A DNA stretch of 64,000 bases from Brugia malayi (lineage: Eukaryota > Nematoda > Chromadorea > Rhabditida > Onchocercidae), in contig NW_025062285.1 in the NCBI RefSeq assembly GCF_000002995.4, positions 372,001 to 436,000 of the forward strand, given 5' to 3'. A program made the position numbers and the translations under genes. Position 1 is the stretch's first letter. Every line of letters starts with the position of its first letter. Below the pieces are notes generated by a model. That model did no database searches and had not been told where the DNA came from. It saw nothing but the letters and a program-made list of their open reading frames with translations. This document shows positions 45,444 to 58,982 of this stretch, piece by piece.

Positions 45444-48400
45444 GAGATACAGAAATTGATGCGAATTTTTGTGAATTGATATCTTGTCACTAACAAGGTA
45501 GCTGACAAAAGCTGTATCAAGTAGCTGGGTTGAAATTATCAGGTGAGAATAGGAATGATTTTTTGTTGGAGAATTTGAATAATTTCACCTTGTCATTCAT
45601 GGCGACACGTAGAAAGGTGGAATTATTTTGATGAAAAGAAAAACTTTTTTGATGCAAATTCGTCAATCACTTTGCGCTGCAGTTATTCCGGTGACACACC
45701 TACCTGAATCGATATTGGAAAAAGGTGTGGTATGTGATGGGAATATTTGAATTCAAGATTATAGTCTGAATTTTACACAGATTCCTGAAGTCTCTAAAGT
45801 TTTTTATCTTTTGAATAACTTTGAGTTTTCATTACATAATTATTTGATTCAGTTTTTATGCATGTTTAAACCTTATTTGAAAGTATTTTCATTGCATAAA
45901 TTTTTGCCTTCTTGAAATTTTAGCAAAGAATTTTGAAGTAATTTCTGTATAATTTGAATTGATAATTTGAATTGAAAAGAATGCTAAATTATTTGAATAA
46001 TATCTGCGTGACTTCCCTTTTGACATATAATCAAGAATTATGGGAAAAAAGAAGTGCGCGGCGAATATTCCGAATCAATGATCAAAAGTAAAAAAAAAAA
46101 AAATCGATTGCTTCTATGATCAAAAATGAAAATGATTTTCCAATAACTTATGAACTTCTATTGTTTAAGAAGTTAGAAATTCAGCCGTTCAGATAGAGGT
46201 GACCTTTCGCCTTTAGTTACTTTTGTTGACCTTTGTTGCTTATGGCTAATATGACTTTTCCGTAAGTTTGGTTCAAAAATGATACGAGTGAAGTAGAGAA
46301 GAGAAAATCGAAATATCTGCAATTAAAATTCAGATTGATTCGGATCAATATTTCGTTATTCTGGAAACGTAAAAGTGTATTGCTTACGATGCATAAATAT
46401 TTAAGAATTAATCCTTGCAGCAATTACGTGGCACAGATTTTTTCACTTTTGTCAACGTCGAATTTGCATAAGTGCCAAAGGTCATAGAGGCTATCACGAA
46501 ATAACTTAAATTCAATTTAAAATCTTAACTTTTTCACATAAATATTCGCATAACTGTTTAACTTGAATTTTCACATTACATTTAAATTTTTTATTTAAAC
46601 TAATACAAAGAAAGAAATGAACGTTGCTTGACATATATTTGAAGATTTGAAATGGTCCAGTTGAAAGACTGATATTTTAATATGTTGCTTATCATTCTAT
46701 TAACCTCGATGCTGAATAATTTTATAAAATCTCGATGCTGAATAATTTTATAAAATCTACCCTCGATGCTGAATAATTTTATAAAATCTAAAATTCGACT
46801 TTAGAAGCTGAAAAACTAATATTTATGAAGTTGCATTAAAAGTAATACTATCAAAAATTTCTATTCTCATTTTAACACAGCATTCCATTGAACATGCCTT
46901 ACATTTTTCACGAGATGCTACTGCAGTCATACGTGGTGCACTCACGTAAACCAAGTGAAGAGTGCGTGACAAGTGCACGTTGATGGAATATGCTTCTCAC
47001 TTTGAATATTCGTTTATTCACAAGCGATCAACCCATCACGGCTAATCCTCAGAGAGTAAACATGAAAGATGCATAATTTCAATCGAATGAATCACATATA
47101 TACATAGCACAAATAATTTGTATGAAACAATCAGATTTGAAGTATTTCATAAAATTAGTTGCATTTCAATAGCGACAAGTTCGCAGATTTATAGGAAACT
47201 TAAGAAACTTGCTAATGAACAATTTTTCATTTTAAATTTCAAATATTAAAATAAAAATTTGTTTATCGGTCCTTTACTTACTCAATTATAAGATGTCGGA
47301 TGATAGCAATCGGAAAGGACCGATATTTTAAGTTAAAAATGGTATGGAAACGAACTGTTTAAAGCATCAAATGAGATGCAACAAATTAATACGGAAACAT
47401 CAACAAATAAGTAAAGCAGTTTATAAAGTTATGTCATGGGTAAAATCTCTTATTTTCCTGATTTGTTCGAATTTTCAGCAGTTAACTCAATGAAACAAAA
47501 GGAAAAACCGGCCATATTCCTGAATAATGTTTTCATAGAAAATTAATTCATCGTTTCCGAAATGTTTTAATCAAACTAATCTCAGATCTCCGGTTTTCCG
47601 ATATCCTTTCCTTTCTCATTTTCTTCACGCTTCCTTTCCTAATTAAGCCTTACTCATAACATTTCCAAAATTTACACAATCATAAAAACAAAATAAAAGC
47701 ACAAAAAGAAGGCAAAAAATTATAAGAGCAAGAGGAGATCATTTACCTGTATTATTTCTCTACGTGTATAAAGAGACGCAAGTGAAAAAAGTTCGGAAAT
47801 CTGATCGGAAAGTAATTAGGAGATGAAATTAAAAAAGTGACAAGCTACATCAAACCACGCAACATCTAAAAACTTTCTCGACCTCCCTCATTTCTGTTTC
47901 CGGTCAGCTTCAACTCTCCAAAGTTAATCAGCTATCAGTTATTATTCCTATCTCACATCATTCCAGTACTTTCATAAACCGGATTGAAATATCGTAAAAG
48001 TAAGACGTCAACTTTAGCAGTTTGCAATAAGCAAATTCATTTGTCAACATTAAATGATGAATAGTTGACAAGCGCTGTTTAAACTTATATCTTCAAAATA
48101 ACTATGAAGTTTAGAAAAGATACAAATGTTAGCAGAGATGGAATAAAGAAAAGTGATCTTATGACTTCAGCCATTTCTTCCCTTCTACTAAAATTAATTT
48201 ATACTATTAAGAACGGAAATAATTAAGGATTGAAGTGAAATTCCTCGAAGAGTACCTGTAACCCGTACCTGTATTAGAGATAAATGTGGTAGACATTTGG
48301 AATGGAATTTCTTCTGCTAAATGCTAATTTTTAGCAGTAGAAGTGAAAATGATATCACTATTTTGCATAGATCAAAGAACACTGATATTTATGTTCGATG

Positions 48401-48503
48401 CTTCAAAGTTACTGCGAAGTGGAAAGAATAGATCGATTCGCAGGATAAAATGATAAAAAATAACTTAGAATGTTGTTTAGCCCACCGAGGAATTTCGCTA
48501 ATG
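45444..48503. other. Spacer between convergent dkf-1 and semaphorin genes
   Basis: About 3 kb that must contain both 3' untranslated regions. It holds the three-copy repeat at 46704-46792 and a poly(A) run near 46090-46102. No canonical AATAAA signal lies close after the dkf-1 stop, and no further gene was seen on either strand. Confidence 0.55.
46704..46792. repeat. 26-30-bp tandem repeat, 3 copies
   Basis: Unit CTCGATGCTGAATAATTTTA plus TAAAAT, in the spacer between the convergent kinase and semaphorin genes. Confidence 0.9.
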
Positions 48504-49477
48504 CTATAAATAAACTTTTTTAACCTTATAATCCCTTGGTAGAGTACTGTTATTCAAATATGTTACAAAATTTTTTTCTGTCGGAAATTTGGGTGTCACA
48601 AAACCGGAGTTGACATTACTACCGAAATTTAAAAATGGCGTGCCATTTTGAGGTACACCAGAAGCCAATGATACAGTATCCTTTCCAGGTCCGGTACCGT
48701 AAACATGCTCCAATTTGGCACCAGCTAAGGAGTCGTGACGTGTTAAGCGTGCACGTCCGTATGAATCATAACTTCCTTAAATGAAAAAATTGAATCGTTT
48801 TGATTGACATCAGGTTAGAAAGTAGACAATTGATTAATAATTGAAGAAAATCTTGTGAATTTAGTAAGGTTGATCCAAAAAAGTAAGTGAACCGTAAATA
48901 AATCTGTCAACCTGTAGAAGAACCGGGCGAACGATGCTGACCATCCTGTACTGATCTCCACTTGGAAAACCGGTAGCCGGCAAAGAAGCCACAGGCGGAA
49001 GCAATAGCCATCGTTATCAAAACAGCAATGACAAGTCGTTCACTACCGGAATTGTTTGCTTTTTCGTCCGATGAAGTGACGCGTTCCGAATGTAACTCTA
49101 AAGTAACTGTTTGAAATCGACAATGGAATTCACTGCTAGCGGATTAAAAAGATGCCATTACTGTCTGATACGAGGGAGAGAGAAGAAGCAGGGACAGTGC
49201 CGGATCGACGTTTCATCAAACCGAGCAGCGCCTCCTTACCGTCAATCGCGTAGTAGTCAGGATTCACGGCGCCTTCAGGACATTGCTCCGACTGTCCGAG
49301 GAGTATGTTTTGGACGAAATTCTCGCCTGACCACACGCTGCGACCAATACAACGTGCACTGTCTAAATCCCATGCACAGTGTGCGTCCTGCAAGTGCACG
49401 CAACCTGCACAATTCCGTTGTTCCGAACAATATTCCAGCGGTACTGCCGCTATTTCGTCTGCACTGACCACAATCAA
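48504..49477 (-). CDS. smp-1: Semaphorin PSI domain, membrane segment and cytoplasmic tail
   Basis: The exon at 49477-49240 contains the PSI cysteine pattern: [20 protein letters not shown] then [11 protein letters not shown] and CP. The donor at 49239 was chosen because its one spare base restores the frame into 49097-48912. That exon has a short stalk followed by [20 protein letters not shown], a membrane helix, and a basic stop-transfer end (YRFSKWRS). The tail exon 48775-48504 is Ser/Gly/Asn-rich and ends DYKVKKVYL, a hydrophobic C-terminus that could be a class II PDZ ligand (inference). Confidence 0.88.
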
Positions 49478-52400
49478 CTGCAATTCATATGAAAAATGTT
49501 AACTGATTAATCGAGAATTGTCATTTTCAATCATCGAAAAATTGTGGAAAATCTTATGAAAAATGTTTAGAAGGCTTCAAACATGCAATTCTGATATGTG
49601 TGATATAATCAGTTAGTAGTTAATTAGTTAGTTACCTGCTCATTGGTAGCCATCAAATTAATGATCGGTGAATTCTTGGGGAAAACTTTCACCGACTGAA
49701 CGATTGTTGTAGGACCATCTTGGGGGTCATAGAGTTTCAGGACATGTCCATCTGAGGTACCAATGTATAAGGCGTTATGTGTTGCTCCTTTTTTAACTGA
49801 ATGAACCTGTAAGAGAGGTATTTAGATGCTTATCACAGATCACCAATCACTTATCATTAATTAAAATTTAATTATCAGTAACAAATTCTAATTAACATCC
49901 CAGCGATCTATTTAACTACAATTTATTCGTCTCCACTTCCTTTATCAGACAATATAAGAATGATGAAACTTTGTTATTAAAAAAATTGATTTTTAACAGA
50001 AAACTAATATTCGTTTAAAAGAATATATATAAGAATTAGTCATTTTGTACGACACCGCCCGAAACTTTTTTAAAACTTTTTTTTTTTGTTGAAACGAATT
50101 TGCAATCTTTCTTCTTTCAACGATTTAAGATGAAGCAATTTCGAGAATTTAAGCACAATCAGACAACACTGAGATCATTTTGATGTATACCAGAGTTCTC
50201 TTTGACAACACACAGGTATAAGTAGCAGTAAATATGAATTTTATACCTTTTTTTAGGTATCAATTCCTGATTATAAAATTTTAGCTAAAAAAAAAATCTT
50301 TATCAAAAAAAAAAAATCACAAACTTTTGGGGAAATGGCAATCTGTGTGAATGAAGCACGTTCAGGTCCCTGAACAAGGATTGGTTTTGAACGTACCGCA
50401 GGTACCGCTTCATGCATCAGTGGATTGCGTGCGATGAACGAAACAATGTTTTCCGATAACTTTGATGAATCCGTAACGCACTGAAACAGCAAGCAATGGC
50501 ATGCATGCGTGATGAATGTGAACTGCGCTGCACTCTGCGAAGTGTTCACGTACGAGTAGTCTTCCTGTTGGTGAAAAATATAAACCATTCTCATGGAATA
50601 TACGTGTAATAACATGACTTACCGATCCAGGCCTTGGAACAGGCATACTCTCGTGTGGCCTATAAGGTACCCAAAAGCTTTGAGCAGTTTTTTGGATTTT
50701 AAAATGTCCATAATCAAAAATCCGTTTGATAGTTTCCATCCGGTATACGCATACAGCTGACATTCGAACACTGCTTTCAGGTGTTGAAAAAACGGCGTAC
50801 ACGTAAGAAGAACCATCGATTGCCGCTACTGGTTCGGTCACCGCTTCTGCAATCGATGAATATTAAAATTAAATTAGACTGTTTAATTATAAATGGAACT
50901 CATTTGTGTGATCTGATTTTTCCTTCTGCAGAAAAATCTTCTGAATTCTGAATGATAAATTACTTTCACATTGTGCATATGTTCCTGTAAATATTTCACC
51001 GTTTTACATTCCCACAATCAATCAATATTTATTATATCGATATTTTGTGATATCGAGAATGATTGCTTATTTGACTAAAATGAAAATTTGAGAAGGATTT
51101 TTAAAAGCATTTGCTCCTTTTTAAGTTCACATCGATTCGGCTGCCAATTTTTTATTTTATTGGTAGAAAAGTTGAAAGAAGATCCCACTAACACTTTTAC
51201 TTCTCAAATTCTTTTACTTTTTCAAAACACAAGCAGAAGTGATCGAGAATTTCTCGCTGCGTCATTCAAACTCAAAGACATTCATCCGTTAGAAGCAAAG
51301 TGAAATTGACAAGTAACTCATACGCAATTCATTGAAGTAAAATGGCGTATTTGCTGGCACTGAACAGTTCAGTCGTGCCTTCACGTACGACGTCCAACGT
51401 TCGTGGGCCGGACGGGCGCCACCGCGATCGCTTCTGCAAACTCTTGCAACTCGAGCGTAGATCTGCAACGGAAGGCTGACTAATCATCGGCGGAATCAAT
51501 TAAGTGAGACAGATAAGTATGCTTATCTAAAGTATGACAATGACATATTAAACTGTTTAATGAAATTAGCAACAGAATTAAATAATTGAAATAGTGAATT
51601 GAAAACTTTTTGTTTTTGTTTCTTCTGTTTCTTCTTTTTAGTTTTTGTTTTTGTTTCTTCTGCATATTAATTCATTTTTTGAAACATTTTAAAAATTTTA
51701 TTAGAAAGTATTAAAAATATTATTATAATCATTATTATAATACCTGTCGATCGCCATCACTCACTTCAGCAGCCCATTCGCGATACCAGAAATAAACATG
51801 GTTGCCGTAAACAAATGATGCCACGAAATTTGGTGCTGCAATAATAAGTAAGCAAATAAACAATAAACCGATCGACAAATAAACAATGAAGTAAGAACTG
51901 AATGAGAAATTTCAATACTTTTTTTTTTTTAATTTAATATATCCAATCGTAGACGCAATGCGCATCTTAAATTATTCCATTTTGTTGTTTAACAGTTTAG
52001 AATAACTGAACTATCGATAAGGCGCAAAAGGATGAAAACTGTTTTCCGTTGTGCGGAACGCATATTACAATACTATTCGGATTTAATGCGATGGATAATT
52101 TGAGTTGACTGAGATTAAAAGAATTGATTGCAACCGATTTCAAGTATCAGTTTCATCCTAACAGACATAATTTATTTAATTATTCTTCTTAATTAGGATA
52201 TAATCTTAATCGCTAAATCAATGTATTTTTTTCTGATTAATTCTGATATTAATTAATTAATTAATTAATGATTCCTGGTGACGTAATTCATACATTTTAC
52301 AATGAATACTAAAGCACATTTTATAATATTCATTCGCTGAGTATTATAGAAAAGAATAGAACGCTCTTCAAAATGCACTTGATGTGATGGATGATTTGAG

Positions 52401-55400
52401 TTGATTAGAATGAAAAGCCTTTTATAAAATAAGGTCAACAAGGTCATCGTTAATTTCAAAAGATATCTCTTTTTAATATAAAAAAGTTTCTACAAATAAG
52501 CTTGGGTATTGTTGTTCGAAAGAAAAAAGTGGATAGTCGAATTTTTGTAATTTTATTTTTTTTTAAATTGAAAATAAGAAATTATTCGATTCTTCCTTGG
52601 CAGATTTGCATAGCAGCAGAATGTATCATAATCTTATCTAAAGTTTTTGGCCAATCGTTTACTTTCTTCCTCATTTTGTCAAATCACTCTGATAAATGTT
52701 TTTCCTGATCTTTTATGAAAAAAATTAACGAAAATCATTCATTGGTGAAATGTACAAATGAGAGCGCAGCAGCAGGAACTTAATTTTGCAGGAATGAATT
52801 AGCTGTGGAATGTCCAAGCCTTAAATTCTATCGGAGAGAATTGTCCAAGCCATAAATTCTATCGGAGAGAATTGTCCAAGCCATAAATTCTATCAGAGAG
52901 AATTGTCCAAGCCATAAATACTTTTGTCTCATGGCACATTATATGGAATAATTTCACAAAGGAGTGCTCAGGAAATGAAATGAATGTTATTTTAGAACAA
53001 GCACCGAGGCATTGCAAACTGTCATAAAGGGTTGATAATTACCTATTATTAAACAAGGAGTTTGATTTCTGCAATTATCCTAAGTCTTTTCCGGAAGTCT
53101 ACAAGGAAAATTGTGAGACCAAAAATTTCATTTTATTTTGAATATTTGAAAGTTAAAAAAAAATCATTGATATTTCACTCGAAATTATATTCTCCCTTAA
53201 AGCTTTAGATCAGAAAAAGATCGGAACTATTCAAAATATTTGAAGAGTCCGTCGAATAACGATGAACGATGGGGTCACCGGCAAGTAGATGGGGTCACCG
53301 GTAAGTATTCTTAATCTTATCTACCTTATTGCATGCAGCACCTCTTGAAAGCATTATAGGATGAGTAGTTGTTGAATCTCTTCAATTACTAAACTACTTA
53401 AGAACCAGAGACTCATGCCGGAATATTGAGAACACCTTGTCGCCAGACGATTAAGAGGTCATGAATTGTCCCATATGAAATGGTCTCATTGAAAATTTAC
53501 AGGAATGGCTTAGCTCTTCTTTTCCACTTTCAATCAATCGAGAAAATTCATTCTGGTATACTTACAGTCGAGTACTTTAAGGTCATCTCGTTGTGTCCTT
53601 AATCCTTCGTCATCCGACAATCTTTTCCTGTAAATAAGTGGATCATTGCCGGCAAAATCTGATACTGTTCCGGTATAAATTTCATTAGCATCGGCAATGT
53701 AAACCGCGGTAGAATTATGTTTTGGATCGTACGGTGCAATCGCCTGAAAGCAAATAACTAATTCCGAAGTAATATCAAATATTTGAAGAAAGTTGAAAAC
53801 GAGAAATTATACAGTAAAAAGTTCAAAGCTTAGTTAATAAAGTTTGTAAAATTTGAAAGGAAATAAATTAGGAAAAAGTTTAGAAATTTACCTGCCCATC
53901 GAATTGGCGTCTCTGTTGCAGCATGCGATCATCGTCCGAATAAGCGTATTCGCGACATTTGGGCGAATATGCGTGTGTGCCACAAATAAGACTGCGTCCA
54001 TTGGATTGTCGCACCATAACTCGAATATAGTTATGACATTCCACCTGAAAATAACAAAAAAAAAAAACAATTTCATTTCGGGTAGGGAATATTGATCAGT
54101 GCAGTTCTCAATCAAATAACGTTACCCGGCTTTTGCCCTTCATAAGGCAATCCTCGATCGTTTGTCCTGGCGGTTGCCATTCTAACACCTGTAAATTGTA
54201 AAGATAAGAAATGACGGGAAGAGAATCTCCTATTCAATTGTGATGCTAAAAGACACAAAGTATAGGTTTTATTTTGCACCTTGCACCTTGCACCTTGCAC
54301 CTTGCACCTCGCACATAACATTAGCATTTTTTTTCCTGCTACTATGCTAAGAATCACAGGAAAAGCTTTTATTAGGTGATCTTTTGGATCACGTCCGAAC
54401 TGCTGGCACTAGAATAAAACATTAAAATTCACTGAGCGTAAAAGTAAGTTCTCGTGAAAATCTCGCGAGTTCAATTTTCCTTGAAATTTATTTTCAACAT
54501 GCTTTAACAATATAACTCAAAGTGAAGCAGCACGAGGCTCTCAAGAGACTAATTGGTCCACTGATCAAAAATTAAGGAATGTCATAGACAAGAAGCATAG
54601 TACTTTTCTAGTGATCATTTTAAAATAGTTGTTTAATTCTTTTTAGTTCCTCAGTAATTTTTGAGGTTGACAAAAGATTTCATAAACCTGCTGGGTATGA
54701 GCTAAACTTTATAAATTTATCTGAATTTGATTTCAAATTCATAAGTTTCAAAAGTAACTCACATGTGACACTTGTAGATTGGCCATTGATAAATTATAAA
54801 CTTTGTCCCTGCAAAAGTATAGATTTAAAGAAATTTTAATTTCATTTCATTTTTGCCACCATGGTGTGCTAAATGGCCATTCAGGAAATTTAGTGGAAGA
54901 AATGAATTATGCTCTCACTTTCATTAATTCTATTTGCTAATTATTAGCAAGTAAGGAAATTATAATTTTTAAATTTTATTTTGATGAAAAAAATTCATGG
55001 AGCATTAAATTTCCATATTTATTTATTTATTCAATCTGCAATCTAAAACTCTTCCCTTACATTACCGATCGATAATTATTGTGATGTGAAAATTTACTAT
55101 CGATTTTTTAAAAATCTTCCCATCTACATTTTCTTCAAATATATCGCAACAGATTTCTTCACCACTGCAAAGTGCGCACATTGTCATCCCTCCATCAGTG
55201 CGACCTTTTGGATCTGTCACATTTCACACTTTTCAACAATTCCTACATCTTTTTTCGTGTCATTATTGCTGTATCTTTGGTAAAAGTGCGAACATGAAGG
55301 CATAAGTAGTCAACGTGATCCGGAACTCGTAAGTGATGTCATCAGTAGGTCAGAGCGTAAATATTATCACTACTGATACTGTCATCCTTATTGTTTCTTC

Positions 55401-58400
55401 CAGTCGTTACCACTTATCAACATTATTTCTCTATTTGCATACACATTATTATTATTATCATTGTCTTCATAAAAAGTGATTATAAAAAGATATTATCATA
55501 TATAAATGTGGGACAAAGAGTTGACAACAAGGCCAAGTCATTTAGGATCAAAGGTCAAAAATTATTCTTGCTTTTGTTCTTCTGGTTTTCACACTGAAGA
55601 ATTACTGTGTTAGCATTTCAGAACCATGGCAAAACGATAACTTATTATAAAAACTGCAATAAGCAGAAAAGAACGATTGATCTGATCTGATCAAAGCAAT
55701 CAATAATCATTCATTAGCTAAAACATTACCTTTCCTTATTGTTTTCATTTTCGAATAATTGATTTGTGCATGATATCTGTTCAGTTCTGGTACCATTTAC
55801 TCATAAATATTACTTTTTGTGCTGTATTCTTGTACTTTAAGTATTGCTGATTTGTTTGAGTGTAGGAATTGAATTGGAATTAATTGTGATCTGTTGCAAC
55901 TTAAGTATACTACTCATTAAATCAAAATTAGTATCGATTTATAAATGATATTTTAAGTCGTTGATTATTATAAAATCTGATGAATTCATTGCTGTCAAAG
56001 TACTATGGAAAATAATGACAAGGAGGACAGGAGGACATCTGTCCTCTTTGTCACCATTACTTTCCACATTTCATTTCACTTTGTCACAATGGCACATTTC
56101 AATGGTACCCCTTCTCATTAAACATCCCATCACATTTATTACTTCATTAGTAAAATAATATAGTGAAATAATAATAATAACAAATAATAATTAATAAATA
56201 ATAATATAATGATAACAACCATTGTCTAACTAACTAAATGGCACAGCATTGGCGCTCTGTTGACCTCCAAACGGACGGTTGAGCGCAACTAGTAGAGCTA
56301 TCTGATGACGGAATAAGAAACAATAAATTTTATAGCTATTTTATTCTCTCCTACATACATATATTGCCCTTATTACAAATTTCATTGTGTAATTTTGTTT
56401 TCCAGTTTATCTCATAATTTTATGTCATTTAAGAAAGTCATATTTCTCAATTTCCACGCTGACCTTGGCAAGCACTAAGTCTAAATTTCCACGCTGACCT
56501 TGGCAAGCACTAAGTCTAAATTTCCACGCTGACCTTGGCAAGCACTAAGTCTAAATTTCCACGTGACCCTGGCAAGCACTAAGTCTAAATTTCCACGTGA
56601 CCCTGGCAAGCACTAAGTCTAAATTTCCACGTGACCCTGGCAAGCACTAAGTCTAAATTTCCACGTGACCCTGGCAAGCACTAAGTTCACTATGCACTTT
56701 GGTCCACCTAAACTTCTATTACATTCTTTTATATTTCTCCCACTGCTTGCTTATAAAGCATTGTTAGCATATCGATGAAAGTTATTGAAGCCATATGGCT
56801 ATCTCAGAATCTTCACAGAGACATCTCTCTCTCTCCCTCCCTCTCTCTCCCTCTCTCTCTCAGTGAGACAATTCCCTTTTGCGAGACAAAATTTATGACT
56901 GGAAGGATGTTTAATAGTGAAATAAATTTAGAGAAAGTTCTTTTCTGCAAATACTAATCTTTCAACACTAACGATAATAACATTGAACTTTTCTTTTCAC
57001 TTTGAGATAAAATAGATTTTATTTATGTCATAAAAATAAGAAGGAAATTAGAAATAATTTTAAAGTTGAAAAAATTCAGCAATTTCTTTTTTTCTTGATT
57101 AGCTGGAAATTACTTGGACAGAAAAATGAAAAATTCCGGGCATCTTTCTGGAATCCTCATTTCCTTAAGAACGGATAACCTCTTCCTTTATCTGTAAATT
57201 ATAAAATGTTGCGCGATTTATTCACTAGTAAATAGTAAATAGCAATTATATGTACACAGAAAGCGCTGTTATTTTTATGTTTTACTGTAAGCGCAAAAGG
57301 TATGACTTGTCTGGGTGTAAAACTGCAGAGAGGAAAGTAGAGCTGCGACTACCAGCGTATTTCACGTAATTCGCTACCTCACGTAGAGCTTCCAATAGAC
57401 ACTTCTATGTATCGTCCCGTTGCTACCTGTACCTAACTGAGCTATTAGTCAGTGCTTATGTGACTTGCAACGAATCTTTGCAAACATTTCGATTAAGCTA
57501 ATGTTAATTTATTAAATACCGCCAACTCATTGTTAAGCAAATATCGTCTTTTAAGATATGCGCAGATGTCGTATCAAGCAGTTACTTTGTGGCGGGTTAA
57601 ATTCTTTGTTTGTTTACTAACTTTTTGTATTAGTAATGCAAAAGTTATAATTAAAGAATGTTTTAAAATGGTGAATTGCAAATTTAGTGAAAGATCATCC
57701 GACTTCATCCGGAATTGATTGTGTTCAGGAAATAATAAGTCACTGATATTGATAAGGTTTTGATCTTAGAAGGATCATACACACATATGTACATGCATTT
57801 GAAGATTTCCGAACACAGAAATGTCTTTCCTGAACAGGAAAACGGATGGCTCATTTCAGGAAAGGAAAGGACTGCTGCCTTGCTCGAAGGCACCACAATC
57901 TTCAAAACTTCACTCTCTTAAATTACCCTAATGACTGTCACTAAAGACCAAAAAGTTTAGCAAAATTCGAAGAGTGAAAAATGAGAAAATTCCGATTCAT
58001 AGTGCAAAGTGTCTTCCCTGTTTACCATAAATGCCTTAACTTACTTGCAGAGTATTTTCAAAGTAATTCCTAACAGTAAATAAGGTAATAAGGTATAAGT
58101 GAAATGTCTCTCAGTCAAAGTTGTCACTCTCTTATGATCAACGCAGTCATGCGAGACCGTAACTGATTGCTAACTCTCAGTCGATTTTATCACTCGGACA
58201 TAAAACTGTTTCCGGTTTGAAAATATTTTAGTGAGAGAGGGAAAAAGAGGGAGAAAAAGAGAAAAAGAGAGAGAAAGAGAAGACAGAAAGAGTATACTAA
58301 TGGATAACACTGTTGGAAGTATTTCAGCAAGATCTAATTGCTTGTTGTTTACATTCCCTTACTAGATCTAAAAATTCATCACGTATCAAAGGGACTGCTA

Positions 58401-58982
58401 GACGTTACGTGTACCCTTACACGCTAATATCCACAACGAAACGTAAAGTCAATTTTAAAAGTAGCGAATTTAATTGTGTGAAAGGAAGAATGTCTTAGCG
58501 AAATTATGCATAATTTTCAGTATAACCAGGTGTATTTTTGCGCTGCGTCTATTTGTATACTAAAATTAATTGCTAAATCTCTGTTTCTCTCTTTGTTTTC
58601 TTTTTCTTATTTAGTAAAAAATTTTGATTACAAATCATTTTACCCAAAAGTATGCAAGAAATGGTACTTCTCAGGAAGAAACATTATACTAACATATGTA
58701 TTTGATAACTGAGGAGTGATTTAGTGATTGGGGGTGAAAGGTTACATCAAAATGTAACACAAGAGGTGCAGTAATAGCTGGTTGAAAGTGATTTTGTTAT
58801 TTGATGACTGTATGGCACAGGTAGATAAATATCCTGAATACCTGAAGGTAAGTCTTACCTTGCACCAACAAGGAGCGAATCGCCATCTGCCTCTAATAGT
58901 TTGAAATAGTTCGAATCATTTTCTGTTACTGGTTCCGATGTTGACAATCCACTACGACCAGTAAATCGTTTTCCGGAAAATG
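48504..58982 (-). CDS. smp-1: Class 1 transmembrane semaphorin, 13 exons, 5' exon(s) not found
   Basis: This gene encodes a membrane-bound axon-guidance and epidermal-morphogenesis ligand that signals through plexin. Exons: 58982-58859, 54808-54763, 54188-54126, 54044-53892, 53743-53566, 51835-51744, 51462-51324, 50846-50623, 50480-50325, 49806-49636, 49477-49240, 49097-48912, 48775-48504. Phases agree and the last ends in TAG. About 680 residues are visible: sema domain (to about 450), PSI (about 460-520), membrane segment (about 550-575) and a 105-residue tail. The transmembrane segment and lack of an Ig domain separate it from secreted class 2 (mab-20) and point to smp-1 or smp-2; I cannot tell these two apart. 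The first recovered exon begins with two bases of a split codon, so a signal-peptide exon ending in phase 1 is missing. Confidence 0.85.
49636..58982 (-). CDS. smp-1: Semaphorin sema domain exons
   Basis: Ten exons (58982 to 49636) give the seven-bladed propeller. Diagnostic motifs in order are [143 protein letters not shown] and [10 protein letters not shown]. Cysteine positions follow the family. The N-terminal region before the first motif is short ([16 protein letters not shown]), and the start is in an undetected exon. Confidence 0.88.
52809..52920. repeat. 31-bp tandem repeat, about 3.6 copies
   Basis: Unit ATTGTCCAAGCCATAAATTC plus TATCGGAGAGA, inside a semaphorin intron. Confidence 0.9.
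53268..53307. repeat. 20-bp tandem duplication
   Basis: Two copies of GATGGGGTCACCGGYAAGTA in a semaphorin intron. Confidence 0.85.
54274..54314. repeat. Heptamer repeat
   Basis: Five copies of TTGCACC (the last TCGCAC) in a semaphorin intron. Confidence 0.9.
54809..58858 (-). other. Semaphorin intron, 4.05 kb
   Basis: Contains the E-box minisatellite at 56448-56686, a CT-rich tract near 56825-56860, a GA-rich tract near 58228-58290 and a slightly GC-richer patch at about 57290-57480 with no supportable exon. The open frames in it have no domain signature. Confidence 0.6.
56448..56686. repeat. 34/35-bp minisatellite, 7 copies
   Basis: Unit CTAAATTTCCACG(C)TGACCYTGGCAAGCACTAAGT. The first three copies have ACGCTGACCTTGG and the last four ACGTGACCCTGG, so the lost C creates a CACGTG E-box in the latter. 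It lies in the 4 kb semaphorin intron. Confidence 0.95.

Noticed and set aside
49111..49502. Plus-strand open frames of 65 and 118 codons over the semaphorin PSI exon
   Set aside because: Antisense shadow of a GC-rich coding exon. The minus frame has the PSI cysteine pattern and correct splice phases.
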